A stretch of 64,000 bases of DNA from CAVROP01 sp050008495 (GTDB lineage: Bacteria > Acidobacteriota > Terriglobia > UBA7540), in contig JBEKMN010000041.1 of assembly GCA_050008495.1 (NCBI GenBank), forward strand, positions 1 to 64,000, read 5' to 3'. Positions within the stretch are counted from its first letter, which is position 1; every line of letters begins with the position of its first letter. A program made the position numbers and the translations under genes. Below are positions 16,426-24,789 of this stretch, in pieces. Below the pieces are notes generated by a model. It saw nothing but the letters and a program-made list of their open reading frames with translations. It ran no database searches and was not told the origin of the DNA.

Positions 16426-17787
16426 ATGGGACCTTTCCGTTATCACGTGTTCGTCTGCGAGCAGCAGAAGGCTGAGGGGGTGCCATGCTGTGCGGCACGC
16501 GGCTCTGCGAAGGTGCTCGAGGCATTGCGCAAAGAGGTGGCTGAGAGGGGGCTGGCGAATGACGTGCTGGTCACCGCCTGCGGCTCGTTCGGCCTTTGCG
16601 ATCGCGGGCCGAACATGATTGTTTACCCCGAGGGTGTCTGGTATTCAAGCGTGGGGCCGCAGGACGTGCCGGAAATCGTGAAATCGCACTTTCAGGGTGG
16701 ACAGGTTGTGGAGCGCTTGGCGAATAAAGATGCGGCGGCTCTCAAGCAGGAAATCTGCGCCAACCGCGACAAGGCCCTAGCCGCGCAACGCGCGCAAGCT
16801 GCCTCCGGGGTTCTTCCCGACGATATGAACCGCACCCTGCGAGGATTTCAGGAAAGCCGAGTAGTCCTCACGGCCGTCGAGTTGGATCTGTTTACCGCCG
16901 TGGGAAGCGGGGCGACCGCGGCTGAGGTATCTGCCCGCGTGGGCGGCGACCCGCGCGCCACGGAAATGCTGTTGAACGCACTCGTCGCGATGGGATGGTT
17001 GGCTAAGCAGGGCGCCGTCTTTAGTAATTCTCCTTTGAGCGCAAGGTATTTCGCGGCGGGGTCTGCGGATGACTCGCGGACTGCCACGCTGCATTTGGCG
17101 CACTTGTGGGAGACGTGGTCCACGCTCACCGAGTGCGTTCGCGCGGGCACCTCGGTGATTCGCCAGGCAACGGCAAAGAGAGGCGAAGATTGGACGCGCG
17201 CGTTCATTGCTGCCATGCATCGCAACGCACGCGCGCGTGCGCCGCTGGTGGTCAGCGCCGTCGGCACGGAAGGTGTGTCCCGCATGTTAGATGTGGGCGG
17301 TGGCTCGGGCGCCTATTCCATCGCCTTTGCGAGCGCAAAGGAGAATCTCGAAGTTGACCTCCTGGACTTGGCGCAGGTCCTCCCCATCACGCAAGGACAC
17401 ATCGAAGACGCAGGTCTTGCGGGTCGCATTCGAACGAAGCCGGGAGACTTGCGCTCCGACCAACTCGGAGTTGGATACGACCTGGTGCTGGTATCGGCCA
17501 TCTGCCACATGCTGGGCGTCGATGAAAACAGGGATCTCTTGAAGCGATGCTTCCAGGCCCTTGCACCAAAGGGCCGCTTGGTGATCCAGGACTTCATCCT
17601 CGAGCCCGGTAAGACCGCGCCCAAATCAGCCGCATTGTTTGCATTGAATATGCTGGTGGGGACGCGTGGGGGAAGCACCTACGCCGAGGCGGAATATGCT
17701 GCCTGGCTCACGGAAGCAGGCTTCGGGGACGCGCGGCATGTCCGCCTGCCCGGGCCCTCGGGGCTGATCATCGGCCGCCGATCGTAG
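16426..17787 (+). CDS. Thioredoxin-like [2Fe-2S] ferredoxin fused to a class I methyltransferase
   Basis: The 453-residue protein is two modules. Residues 1-100 are a thioredoxin-fold ferredoxin: FVCEQQ with Cys11, CC at 21-22, then ACGSFGLCDRGPNMIVYPEG with Cys52 and Cys58 and the GP...YPEGVWYSSV tail typical of NuoE-like ferredoxins. Residues of about 130-453 resemble acetylserotonin/ubiquinone-type O-methyltransferases: an N-terminal winged-helix dimerisation region (TLRGFQESRVVLTAVELDLF, AEVSARVGGDPRATEMLLNAL) and the SAM motif MLDVGGGSGAYS near residue 290. ATG 16426 is preferred over GTG 16417 because GGAG precedes it. A redox-gated methylation, or methylation tied to an Fe-S donor, is conjecture. 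The tail-to-tail neighbour is a B12/radical SAM enzyme. Confidence 0.85.
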   Translation: MGPFRYHVFVCEQQKAEGVPCCAARGSAKVLEALRKEVAERGLANDVLVTACGSFGLCDRGPNMIVYPEGVWYSSVGPQDVPEIVKSHFQGGQVVERLANKDAAALKQEICANRDKALAAQRAQAASGVLPDDMNRTLRGFQESRVVLTAVELDLFTAVGSGATAAEVSARVGGDPRATEMLLNALVAMGWLAKQGAVFSNSPLSARYFAAGSADDSRTATLHLAHLWETWSTLTECVRAGTSVIRQATAKRGEDWTRAFIAAMHRNARARAPLVVSAVGTEGVSRMLDVGGGSGAYSIAFASAKENLEVDLLDLAQVLPITQGHIEDAGLAGRIRTKPGDLRSDQLGVGYDLVLVSAICHMLGVDENRDLLKRCFQALAPKGRLVIQDFILEPGKTAPKSAALFALNMLVGTRGGSTYAEAEYAAWLTEAGFGDARHVRLPGPSGLIIGRRS

Positions 17788-17807
17788 GAGTCAGGCAAGC
17801 CCTGCGC

Positions 17808-19511
17808 CTACATCGCGGTTGTGGCCAGGGTGTGAAGGTATTTCTCGAGCTTCTTACTCGCCATCTCTCGCAGCGCGTGCCCGTAAGGGACAAGTTCGAG
17901 GTTAAACTGATCGCAGGCGGACTCGAACTGCTGAGCCAGATCGGAGAGATAGGCTTTGGCGCGGGCCTGGCCGCCTTCGAGTTCCACTCCGTACTCATGC
18001 AGTTTAGCCCGGGCTTTCTCGGTTAGCTTATCAAGCTCTGTGGAGAGATCGCCGCGAACCTTGTCGAACCTGGCCAGCGCACGGCTATACGACGCGTTGT
18101 CTCGCTCGATGCGGCGGGTAAGAAAACTCCCTCGAAGCCGGATGCCAAAATCGAACCAGCGCCCGTGGACCAGTTGCCGGAGCGCCTCACTGACGGAGTA
18201 GAACTGGCGGGAAATCCGGAAGATTCCTGCTTGAAGCTCGGAGGGGCTGATGTGCGAAGGGCAAACCACCGCGTGCTGAGCGTCGAAAAGCTGCCAGTCG
18301 CCCCAGGCGAAGATCCGTTTCTCCTCGGCAAGGCGGCGGGTGAGGGGTGGCCCCGGCAAGGCAGTCAGTGCAAAAAACTGTGTGGTGGTGAGGCGTGTGC
18401 TTCGAGCGAACTCCAGCGTCTCGCGCAGGGTCTCCGGTGTGTCGGCGTCGGAGCCCAGCACGAACATGCCATGCACCCGGATCCCCGCTTCCTCAAACGC
18501 CGCGATAGCGCGCCTGTTTTTCTCGAGGGTGGAGTGTTTGTTGAAGAGTTTGAGAGTTTCTTCGTTCACCGACTCGAGGCCGATGAAAACCATGGCACAG
18601 TTGGCTCGCTTCATCAGCTTCAGCAGTTCCCGATCCTGCGCCGTCTCCACCCGCACTTGGGCGAACCAGCGCGGCATCTTGACTCCTTCCGCGAGCAGCC
18701 GCTCCAGCAGCCGCGTGGTGCGGTCGCGATTGGCGGCGAAGATATCATCGCCGAAGAAGATCGGCTTGCCGTTCAACTGGATGGTGTGGCGGACCAAGGC
18801 CAGAGCCGCATCGTCGCTGAGGAAACGGAATCCGCGCCCAAAGTTCTCAATCACCGAGCAGAACTCGCATTCATAGGGGCAGCCGCGCGACGTATTGACA
18901 ACGTTGTGAGTAATGCCCCGATTGACGTGATCGGGGTACAGAGGGAAAGGAAGGTCGGAGAGCTCTTCGCCGGTCAGGTAAGGACGATCCGGATTGCAGA
19001 TGACTTCGCCGTCTGGGCCAAGATAACTCACTCCCAACAGATCGTCGAGATGCGGCCGCTCGAGGTTGTCTTGCAGGCGTTCGAGCAACAGCGGTAGGGT
19101 AAAGTCCCCCTCGTGGGTGACGACCACGTCGCCAAATTGCAGAGACTCATCCGGCAACGCTGTGGGGTGCGGGCCGCCAAAGACAATCTTCACGTCGGGA
19201 TTGAGCGTGCGAACGCGCCGTGCCAATTCAAATGACTGGTTCGCCGTGCGCGTGATGACAGAGAGCCCCAGGACGTCCGTATCGGCCAATCGCTTCCAAT
19301 CATCAGCATCCAGGCGGCCCGCGGCGCGGTTGTACTGCGGGTCGAGCGTGACCACGTCCTCGTAACCCGCCCGCCGGCAGACCGCAGCCAGCAAGGGTAC
19401 GCCGCGCGCGGGATAGCGGAACAGCGAATAGACGTCTTTCGCCATTCGGCCGTCCAGCCGCCCATCCACGGTGGCGGGCAACTCGACAATAGTAACGCGC
19501 AGGTCCTTCAC
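17808..19511 (-). CDS. B12-binding-domain radical SAM protein
   Basis: The 567-residue protein starts with GTG at 19511 after GGGAAGG. The N-terminal 150 residues form a cobalamin-binding-type Rossmann domain (DVLGLSVITRTANQ, KIVFGGPHPTALPDE, VVVTHEGDFTLPLLL). The radical SAM core carries CPYECEFC (Cys211, Cys215, Cys218) and the downstream strand markers PIFFGDDIFAANRDR and FIGLESVNEETLKLF. A C-terminal extension of about 150 helical residues follows. Such enzymes methylate unactivated carbons or rearrange rings (BchE, hopanoid and C-P methylases); the substrate is not deducible. It converges with the ferredoxin-methyltransferase gene, 20 bases apart. Confidence 0.9.
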   Translation of the reverse strand: MKDLRVTIVELPATVDGRLDGRMAKDVYSLFRYPARGVPLLAAVCRRAGYEDVVTLDPQYNRAAGRLDADDWKRLADTDVLGLSVITRTANQSFELARRVRTLNPDVKIVFGGPHPTALPDESLQFGDVVVTHEGDFTLPLLLERLQDNLERPHLDDLLGVSYLGPDGEVICNPDRPYLTGEELSDLPFPLYPDHVNRGITHNVVNTSRGCPYECEFCSVIENFGRGFRFLSDDAALALVRHTIQLNGKPIFFGDDIFAANRDRTTRLLERLLAEGVKMPRWFAQVRVETAQDRELLKLMKRANCAMVFIGLESVNEETLKLFNKHSTLEKNRRAIAAFEEAGIRVHGMFVLGSDADTPETLRETLEFARSTRLTTTQFFALTALPGPPLTRRLAEEKRIFAWGDWQLFDAQHAVVCPSHISPSELQAGIFRISRQFYSVSEALRQLVHGRWFDFGIRLRGSFLTRRIERDNASYSRALARFDKVRGDLSTELDKLTEKARAKLHEYGVELEGGQARAKAYLSDLAQQFESACDQFNLELVPYGHALREMASKKLEKYLHTLATTAM

Positions 19512-19742
19512 CGAAACACCTTCCCTTCATTTGTACGACATCAGCACTGCACAAGTTTTTCCGACTACAGCACGCACGAATTGGGGCTCCCACAATACAG
19601 CGAGGGCGCGTACGATGTCCATAGTACGAAATCTGAACATGACTTGACAGCAACTGTCAGTTCAAAATTGCTCACATCGGGGATTTACATGCACGTTTGC
19701 GGCCACCCGCCTATCGGCGCCTGATGGTAGCTTCCAAGTTCC

Positions 19743-19797
19743 GGCGTAGCGCTGGCCTTTAGGCCAGCATCTGCCGACCTAAAGGTCGGCGCTACGA
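19743..19797. repeat. GTAGCGC-CCTTTAGG palindromic repeat
   Basis: TAGCGCTGGCCTTTAGGCC and GACCTAAAGGTCGGCGCTAC form two hairpins within a larger dyad. A related copy lies at about 49438-49519. Confidence 0.75.
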
Positions 19798-19823
19798 GTC
19801 AAATTGGGACACCACCTGCCTGA

Positions 19824-19851
19824 TTGAACCGTTGACGGCGATTGCTATAGA
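19824..19851 (+). promoter_or_regulatory. Probable promoter of the amidase-GerMN genes
   Basis: TTGAAC (19824-19829), 16 bases, then TATAGA (19846-19851) lie 26-53 bases before the two possible TTG starts of the amidase gene. Confidence 0.4.
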
Positions 19852-19903
19852 ATGACAAGGTTGGTTCGACATTGGCTTGGCACACGATGAGAAGGGAAAA
19901 CGC

Positions 19904-21448
19904 TTGCAGTCGCTGAAGAAATATCTGCCTGGATCCTGGCGCAAGCTTCTGCTTTCCCTGACCCTTCTAATCAGCGGTTTGGGGCTGCTCTTATGGCCTG
20001 TGCGCACTCTGCGAAGTGACAACTTTGTTTTTTACTTCCCTACTTCGCGGCGCGTCATTCCTCTGGAATTGATCGATAGCGTCCAGTATTTGCCCCTTCT
20101 TCCCGTCCTCAACTTGGTGGGAACGCTGAACGGCCTGACGGAACGCCGGAACAATCTCAAGGTGGCTTTTGGAGACAGCCACATCGAGCTTCATGACGGC
20201 GATCCAAGAGTTCGTCTCGATAAGAAGACCTTGATTCTGGCGGCTCCGGTGCGGGTTTCGAATGGGAAATGGATGGTGCCCAGCGACTTTCTGACCACCG
20301 TGCTGGCCAGGCTAACGAGCCAGGATGTGGAGTATCAAATCGGAACGAACCGGGTTTTCATAGGCAATATCAAACCCGGCTCGTTTACCTTGCGCCTGGA
20401 ACAGGAGAGCAACGGCGCGAGGCTCACCTTTCAGTTCACCGACAAGGTGACGGTTCACACGGAGTCGGCTAACGGGAAGTGGGTCATGTTCCTGGGGGAC
20501 CACCCCATCCAACCTCTTGAACAATCATTTCACTTCCAGAATCCTTATGTCAGCGACGTGCGATTCGACGATCAGGACGGACTTCCCAAGCTTGTCATCA
20601 CTCCATCCGCAGGAGGCCTGAACTTCTATCCCGAATTGTCCGAAGGTGGCAAGATGTTGCGAGCTGAGGTCTCCAACCCGGCGCCGGCGCAGCCCCCGCC
20701 CCAGACGCCGAAAGCGCCTCCGCCCGCCACGCCGTCTTCGACTGCCGCCACTGCGCCACCCGTCGCACCAGGGCCTGCCACGGGCACTGCTGCGCCAGCC
20801 GGGCCCGCCACGCCGACGGGTCCGCCCTTGCCGGTCGTGGCGTTGGACGCCGGGCACGGCGGCGAGGACAACGGCGCGCGCAGCCGAGACGGTGTTCTGG
20901 AGAAAGAGCTGGTTGCGCAGCTCGTGGAGCGAGTGCGCCAGGCACTGCTTACCACGGGCAAATTCCGGGTCATCATGACCCGCACGGGCGACGCGAATGT
21001 GACCTTCGAACAGCGCGCCGTGGCCGCGAATGTTGCAGGCGCTGCGTATTTCCTCACCTTTCATGCCGGCGACTTAGGCGGCGGCTCGCCGCAGGTGGCA
21101 ATTTACACCTACCAATCGCCTGGCTCGGCAAGCCCTTCCCCGGAAGGCGGGGCCAATCCCTTTTTCGTGGCGTGGGATCGAATCCAGGAAAACCACCTCG
21201 AGCAAAGCGGCAAACTCGCTCAGACCATCGAACGGGACCTTGCTGTCCTCGCTGGAGTCACAGTCGATCCGCCTACGGCAGCGCCGGAACGCACTTTGCG
21301 CAGTGTCAATGCGCCGGCCGTGGCAATTGAGATCGGCAGCCTATCGCCCGATGTCGACGCCGGCCCGCTGACCGACGCGGCATTTCAACTCCACCTTTCA
21401 TCCATCGTGGCTGAAGCGCTGAGCGCTTTGCAGGCTGGAGGCGCCTGA
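19904..21448 (+). CDS. N-acetylmuramoyl-L-alanine amidase (Amidase_3), membrane-anchored
   Basis: The enzyme should cleave the amide bond between muramic acid and the peptide stem in the periplasm. An N-terminal membrane segment (KLLLSLTLLISGLGLLLWPV) is followed by about 220 residues of beta-rich, AMIN-like sequence. A Pro/Ala linker comes next (PPPQTPKAPPPATPSSTAAT and more), then Amidase_3: VALDAGHGGEDNG with the first zinc His, KELVAQLVERV with the Glu ligand, FLTFHAGD with the second His, and VAIEIGSLS near the end. The start is a TTG. The one at 19904 has AGAAGGG seven bases upstream; an in-frame TTG at 19877 has none. The GerMN gene follows after 3 bases. Confidence 0.82.
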   Translation: MQSLKKYLPGSWRKLLLSLTLLISGLGLLLWPVRTLRSDNFVFYFPTSRRVIPLELIDSVQYLPLLPVLNLVGTLNGLTERRNNLKVAFGDSHIELHDGDPRVRLDKKTLILAAPVRVSNGKWMVPSDFLTTVLARLTSQDVEYQIGTNRVFIGNIKPGSFTLRLEQESNGARLTFQFTDKVTVHTESANGKWVMFLGDHPIQPLEQSFHFQNPYVSDVRFDDQDGLPKLVITPSAGGLNFYPELSEGGKMLRAEVSNPAPAQPPPQTPKAPPPATPSSTAATAPPVAPGPATGTAAPAGPATPTGPPLPVVALDAGHGGEDNGARSRDGVLEKELVAQLVERVRQALLTTGKFRVIMTRTGDANVTFEQRAVAANVAGAAYFLTFHAGDLGGGSPQVAIYTYQSPGSASPSPEGGANPFFVAWDRIQENHLEQSGKLAQTIERDLAVLAGVTVDPPTAAPERTLRSVNAPAVAIEIGSLSPDVDAGPLTDAAFQLHLSSIVAEALSALQAGGA

Positions 21449-21451
21449 GAC

Positions 21452-22051
21452 ATGAGCCGCCGCGCCAAGATTTTCTGGATTGCCCTGTTGGTGGTGTTTG
21501 CCGGAGGGCTCTTCTATTTGCGTTCGCTGGCGCGGCGTGTCTTTTTTGAACCTCCTGCGCATAGTGACGAATCTGCTAAAGCCCGCTTGAGCGAGGCGGT
21601 CTTGCAGTCCGGCGCCGGGCCCAATGAAATCGCTGTCCTGTTCTTCCCTTCGCTGAGCGGCCGGGGCCTTGTGGCGGAGAGCCGGCCGATCAAATGGGCG
21701 CCGTCCGCGGCCGACCGAGTGCGCCAGGTTCTGCTGGCGCTGGCGGAGGGGCCGAGCCAACGCCTCGGCCACCCGCTGGCGGCCGCAACCACCGTTCGCG
21801 CCGTCTTCTTAACCTTGGACGGAACGGCTTACGTAGACCTTTCGAGCGATCTGGTCAGCGGCATCTACCCGGGAATTGAAGCCGAGTCTCTAGCTGTTTA
21901 TTCCATCGTGAACTCAATTACCACCAACATCCCTGCGGTTAAAAGGGTCAAGATCCTCATTCAGGGCCAGGACGTTGACACGCTCGAGGGTCACGCGGAC
22001 TTGACCGAAGCTATCGTTCCCGATCCAACGCTGCTGAAAGGCAACCCGTGA
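21452..22051 (+). CDS. GerMN-domain protein, single membrane anchor
   Basis: The 199-residue protein has an N-terminal transmembrane segment (FWIALLVVFAGGLFYL). A GerMN domain fills its C-terminal two thirds: VRAVFLTLDGTAYVDLSSDL, then AESLAVYSIVNSIT and VKRVKILIQGQ. GerMN domains occur in spore germination protein GerM and in many cell-envelope proteins of non-sporulating bacteria. Here the gene starts three bases after the amidase stop codon, so both probably serve peptidoglycan remodelling. Nothing suggests sporulation in this window. Confidence 0.85.
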   Translation: MSRRAKIFWIALLVVFAGGLFYLRSLARRVFFEPPAHSDESAKARLSEAVLQSGAGPNEIAVLFFPSLSGRGLVAESRPIKWAPSAADRVRQVLLALAEGPSQRLGHPLAAATTVRAVFLTLDGTAYVDLSSDLVSGIYPGIEAESLAVYSIVNSITTNIPAVKRVKILIQGQDVDTLEGHADLTEAIVPDPTLLKGNP

Positions 22052-22056
22052 AATGC

Positions 22057-22083
22057 GCAGGGGCGGTTCGCGAACCTCCCCTA
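22057..22083. repeat. GGGGCGGTTCGCGAAC palindrome
   Basis: AGGGGCGGTTCGCGAACC followed by tcccct forms a near-perfect hairpin. The same family recurs at 48110-48140, 60616-60650 and 60706-60741, with looser variants at 34716-34790, 45998-46024 and about 49242-49300. Confidence 0.75.
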
Positions 22084-22099
22084 CAACTCAGGAGATCGC

Positions 22100-22903
22100 A
22101 TGTCCTCGACGCCAAAACTCTTATCAGGTCTGCTTTATTCCGGTGGCAAGCTGGTCCGTCCGGACCGGCGTCCCGCCGCGGAACTGAGACCTGTCGAAAT
22201 CGTACCCAACTTCATCACTTCCGCGGAGGGATCGGCGCTGATTCGCCTGGGTGAAACTCAGGTGATTTGCACGGCCACGGTCGAAGACGGTGTTCCGCCT
22301 TTCCAGAAAGGCACTGGTCGAGGCTGGATTACCAGTGAATACGCCATGATCCCCCGCGCCACCGAAGACCGCACTCCGAGAGAGGTGATGCGCGGACGCC
22401 AAGGCGGCAGGAGCATGGAAATTCAGCGTTTGATCGGAAGATCGTTGCGCGCCGTGACCGACCTCGAGGCGCTGGGCGAGCGCACGATCTGGATCGATTG
22501 CGACGTAATCCGCGCGGATGGCGGAACTCGAACGGCCTCGATCACGGGTTCCCTCGTGGCGCTGGGCTTGGCTTTCCAGAGGCTCGCGGGACTCAAGGCC
22601 CTGCGCCGCAATCCCATCCGGGACTATGTCGCGGCGATCAGTGTGGGAATTGTGGGCGGAGAAACCCTGCTCGATCTGGTTTACGCCGAAGACTCGAATG
22701 CCGACGTGGACATGAATGTGGTGATGACCGGCTCCGGCCGACTGGTGGAAGTGCAAGCCACCGCGGAAGGCAAACCCTTCAGCCTCGATAATCTTAATAC
22801 CCTGATCGAAGTCGCTCGACCGGGCATCGAAAAGCTGTTGGCCGTCCAGCGCTCGATTCTGAAATTGGAACCACGCGAGGCAGGCGGGCAGGTGGGCAGG
22901 TAG
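22100..22903 (+). CDS. rph: Ribonuclease PH
   Basis: This phosphorolytic 3'-5' exoribonuclease trims tRNA 3' ends. The family core is complete: RPDRRPAAELRPVEIVPNF, GRGWITSEYAMIPRAT, the RGRQGGRSMEIQRLIGRSLR signature near residue 100, WIDCDVIRADGGTRTASITG and DVDMNVVMTGSGRLVEVQ. ATG 22100 follows CAGGAGATCGC. At 267 residues it is slightly long because the last few codons (GGQVGR) run into the octamer array that starts near 22878. The dITP pyrophosphatase gene is next on the same strand, a common pairing. Confidence 0.95.
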   Translation: MSSTPKLLSGLLYSGGKLVRPDRRPAAELRPVEIVPNFITSAEGSALIRLGETQVICTATVEDGVPPFQKGTGRGWITSEYAMIPRATEDRTPREVMRGRQGGRSMEIQRLIGRSLRAVTDLEALGERTIWIDCDVIRADGGTRTASITGSLVALGLAFQRLAGLKALRRNPIRDYVAAISVGIVGGETLLDLVYAEDSNADVDMNVVMTGSGRLVEVQATAEGKPFSLDNLNTLIEVARPGIEKLLAVQRSILKLEPREAGGQVGR

Positions 22904-23129
22904 GCAGGTGGGCAGATGGGCAGGTAGGCAAATGGGCAGGTGGGCAGATGGGCAGGTGGGCAGGTGGGCAGATGGGCAGGTAGGCAAATGGGCAGGTGGG
23001 CAGATGGGCAGGTAGGCAGGCGGGCAGATGGGCAGGTAGGCAGGTAGGCAGGTGGGCAGGTGGGCAGGTAGGCAGGTGGGCAGGTCCGTTGATGAAACCC
23101 TGTCATCCTGAGCGAAGCGAAGGACCTCT
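22878..23129 (+). repeat. 200-base octamer array (GCAGGTGG / GCAGATGG / GCAAATGG)
   Basis: About 25 direct copies of an 8-base unit with limited variation run from inside the rph 3' end to 23085, with no inverted arm. A GTCATCCTGAGCGAAGCGAA element follows at 23100-23129. The array sits between two co-directional genes. Confidence 0.9.
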
Positions 23130-23195
23130 GTAGTTGTTCGTAAACCAGCCATGCTTTATACTTCACACTTCAGACTTTAAACTCCGATTTCCCTG

Positions 23196-23900
23196 ATGCC
23201 CCTTATCACTCCCGATTCGCCGCTCTATCTGGCATCCTCGAACCCTGGTAAGCTCCGGGAGTTCAGCGCCGCGGCCTTAGCGCGCGGCATTCGCGTAGAA
23301 CCCTTACCCGGTTTCAAGAGCCTTCCGGCCTGCATCGAAGATGGCAACAGCTTCGAAGAGAATGCTCGCAAGAAAGCACTGCACTACAGCGCCTTCGTCT
23401 CGGGCGCAGTGTTCGCGGACGATTCGGGGATCAGTGTGGACGCGCTGGGAGGCGCGCCGGGGATATTCTCCGCCCGCTTCGCAGGACCTGACGCGACCGA
23501 CGATGAAAACAATCGCAAACTGATAGAAGAGTTGGGCCGCGTCGAGAGGGCGGCGAAAGGCTCAGCCTCAGCTTCTCTTCCAACGCTCTCCAAAGAAGGG
23601 GTTGGTGCGCGCGAGGCGCAGAGCCGAACGTCTCGCCGCGCCGCGCACTACGTCTGCGTTATCGCCCTGGCGCACTCAGGCCGCATTCTCGGCGTTACCG
23701 AGGGAAGAGCGGACGGTGTGATCCTTGATGAACCGCGGGGAGCAGGAGGCTTCGGTTATGACCCATACTTCTTCTATGCGCCACTCGGTATGACTTTTGC
23801 CGAGCTGCAACCCGACGAGAAATACGCCGTTTCACATCGTGGCAGGGCATTTCGTCAACTGCTGGACCTGATCGAAAACGCCACCGCCAAGTCATCTTGA
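23196..23900 (+). CDS. rdgB: XTP/dITP pyrophosphatase (RdgB/HAM1 family) with a repeat-like insertion
   Basis: The enzyme hydrolyses deaminated purine triphosphates to keep them out of DNA. The motifs are clear: LYLASSNPGKLREF at the N-terminus, GNSFEENARKKALHYS, ADDSGISVDALGGAPGIFSARF, GGFGYDPYFF and KYAVSHRGRAFRQL. At 234 residues it is 30-40 longer than usual. The excess is a low-complexity insertion after EELGRVERA (AKGSASASLPTLSKEGVGAR to about residue 142) just before the normal RRAAHYVCVIAL strand. The insertion sits at a loop and probably leaves activity intact. No strong ribosome-binding site precedes the ATG. Confidence 0.92.
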   Translation: MPLITPDSPLYLASSNPGKLREFSAAALARGIRVEPLPGFKSLPACIEDGNSFEENARKKALHYSAFVSGAVFADDSGISVDALGGAPGIFSARFAGPDATDDENNRKLIEELGRVERAAKGSASASLPTLSKEGVGAREAQSRTSRRAAHYVCVIALAHSGRILGVTEGRADGVILDEPRGAGGFGYDPYFFYAPLGMTFAELQPDEKYAVSHRGRAFRQLLDLIENATAKSS

Positions 23901-23943
23901 GTGGACATGGGCCTGTGGCCGACGCATGGAAAACCCAGCACTC

Positions 23944-24016
23944 GTCACCCCCGCGCAAGCGGGGGTCCATCGTCAGTGAAGGGGACAATGGATTCCCGCT
24001 TTCGCGGGAATGACGT
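23944..24016. repeat. GTCATTCCCGC-type palindromic repeat, second copy
   Basis: CACCCCCGCGCAAGCGGGGG and GGATTCCCGCTTTCGCGGGA form paired hairpins between two convergent genes. The family matches 15770-15838 with the arms exchanged. Confidence 0.8.
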
Positions 24017-24032
24017 CACTTGCAGGCGGTCT

Positions 24033-24599
24033 TCAGTTGGCACTCGCCAGACTCTGATATTCCACAGAGGCACCCTGAGGCGCCAGCACCCACAAAGTGT
24101 AAACCCCTAGGGCCGTCCCCAGTGGAAAGTGGATAAGGCTGATGCAGCCGAGCACGATAGTGAGCATGCGCGCCCAGGGGCTGTGCGCCATCAGGCCTCC
24201 GCCCGCAATCAGTCCGGCAATGGCAAAGCCCGAGAAGATCAAGCCGAGCCCGCCCAAAAACGGACCGATGAACATGCGCATGGGTGCAGGCAACGGCGTC
24301 ATCATGTACGGGAAACGCGTATGGCCCAAGACGAGCAAGGCCAGCCCAGGGATCAGCCGCAACCCGGAAAAGATGATCCAGAGCAGGCCGAGCGCGGTGA
24401 TGTGCCGCGCCACGCGCGACGGCCGGGTGTATCCTACGCCGGGGCCGGGCATGGTGGTTCGAATTGGCGGCGCAGGCTGAGGCGGCGGCAGAGGAGCAGC
24501 GACTGGGACGGGAGGCATCACGCCAGCGACCGGCTGGCCGCATTTGTTGCAGAATCTTTGACCAAGCACGACAGGAGCACCACAGTTAGCGCACTGCAT
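24033..24599 (-). CDS. Zinc-ribbon membrane protein, unknown function
   Basis: The 188-residue protein begins with a zinc ribbon (MQCANCGAPVV, FCNKCGQPV: two CxxC pairs at residues 3-20) and a Pro-rich linker. Three or four hydrophobic segments follow, between residues of about 65 and 175 (ITALGLLWIIFSGLRL, GPFLGGLGLIFSGFAIAGLI, MLTIVLGCISLIHFPLGTAL). Such proteins are common in Acidobacteriota and of unknown role. The overlapping alternative frame lacks the Cys pattern and was not chosen. Confidence 0.75.
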   Translation of the reverse strand: MQCANCGAPVVLGQRFCNKCGQPVAGVMPPVPVAAPLPPPQPAPPIRTTMPGPGVGYTRPSRVARHITALGLLWIIFSGLRLIPGLALLVLGHTRFPYMMTPLPAPMRMFIGPFLGGLGLIFSGFAIAGLIAGGGLMAHSPWARMLTIVLGCISLIHFPLGTALGVYTLWVLAPQGASVEYQSLASAN

Positions 24600-24676
24600 A
24601 GCGTTAACCTCGCTTTCCTACATTATCATACGCCCAAACATGCCTGAATGTTCCCTTGGCCGCGCGCGAAGAAAAG

Positions 24677-24735
24677 CAGATCCTTCGCTTCGCTCAGGAT
24701 GACATGTCATTTCGAGCGAAGCGGAGAATCTGCAT
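24677..24735. repeat. GTCATCCTGAGCGAAGCGAA element, inverted pair
   Basis: The sequence GATCCTTCGCTTCGCTCAGG is followed by ATGTCATTTCGAGCGAAGCG, two diverging copies of the element seen at 13911 and 23100. The pair could fold into a long stem in the leader of the methyltransferase gene. Confidence 0.7.
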
Positions 24736-24789
24736 TTGGTTGCGGCCTTGCCGCGCTGTGCTACCAGGACTCTGATAAACTCAGATTGC

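Larger units (their letters stand above)
19512..19903. other. Intergenic gap with repeat and promoter
   Basis: No gene is seen. It holds a TTGACAG-CAA-CTGTCAG dyad near 19642, a palindromic repeat at 19743-19797 and a promoter-like sequence before the amidase gene. Confidence 0.5.

Noticed and set aside
21452..22051. Evidence of sporulation from GerMN and SpoIIE domains
   Set aside because: Both domains are common in non-sporulating bacteria; no other sporulation gene is present.
22878..23085. CRISPR array
   Set aside because: The repeat unit is 8 bases without unique spacers, and no cas gene is present.
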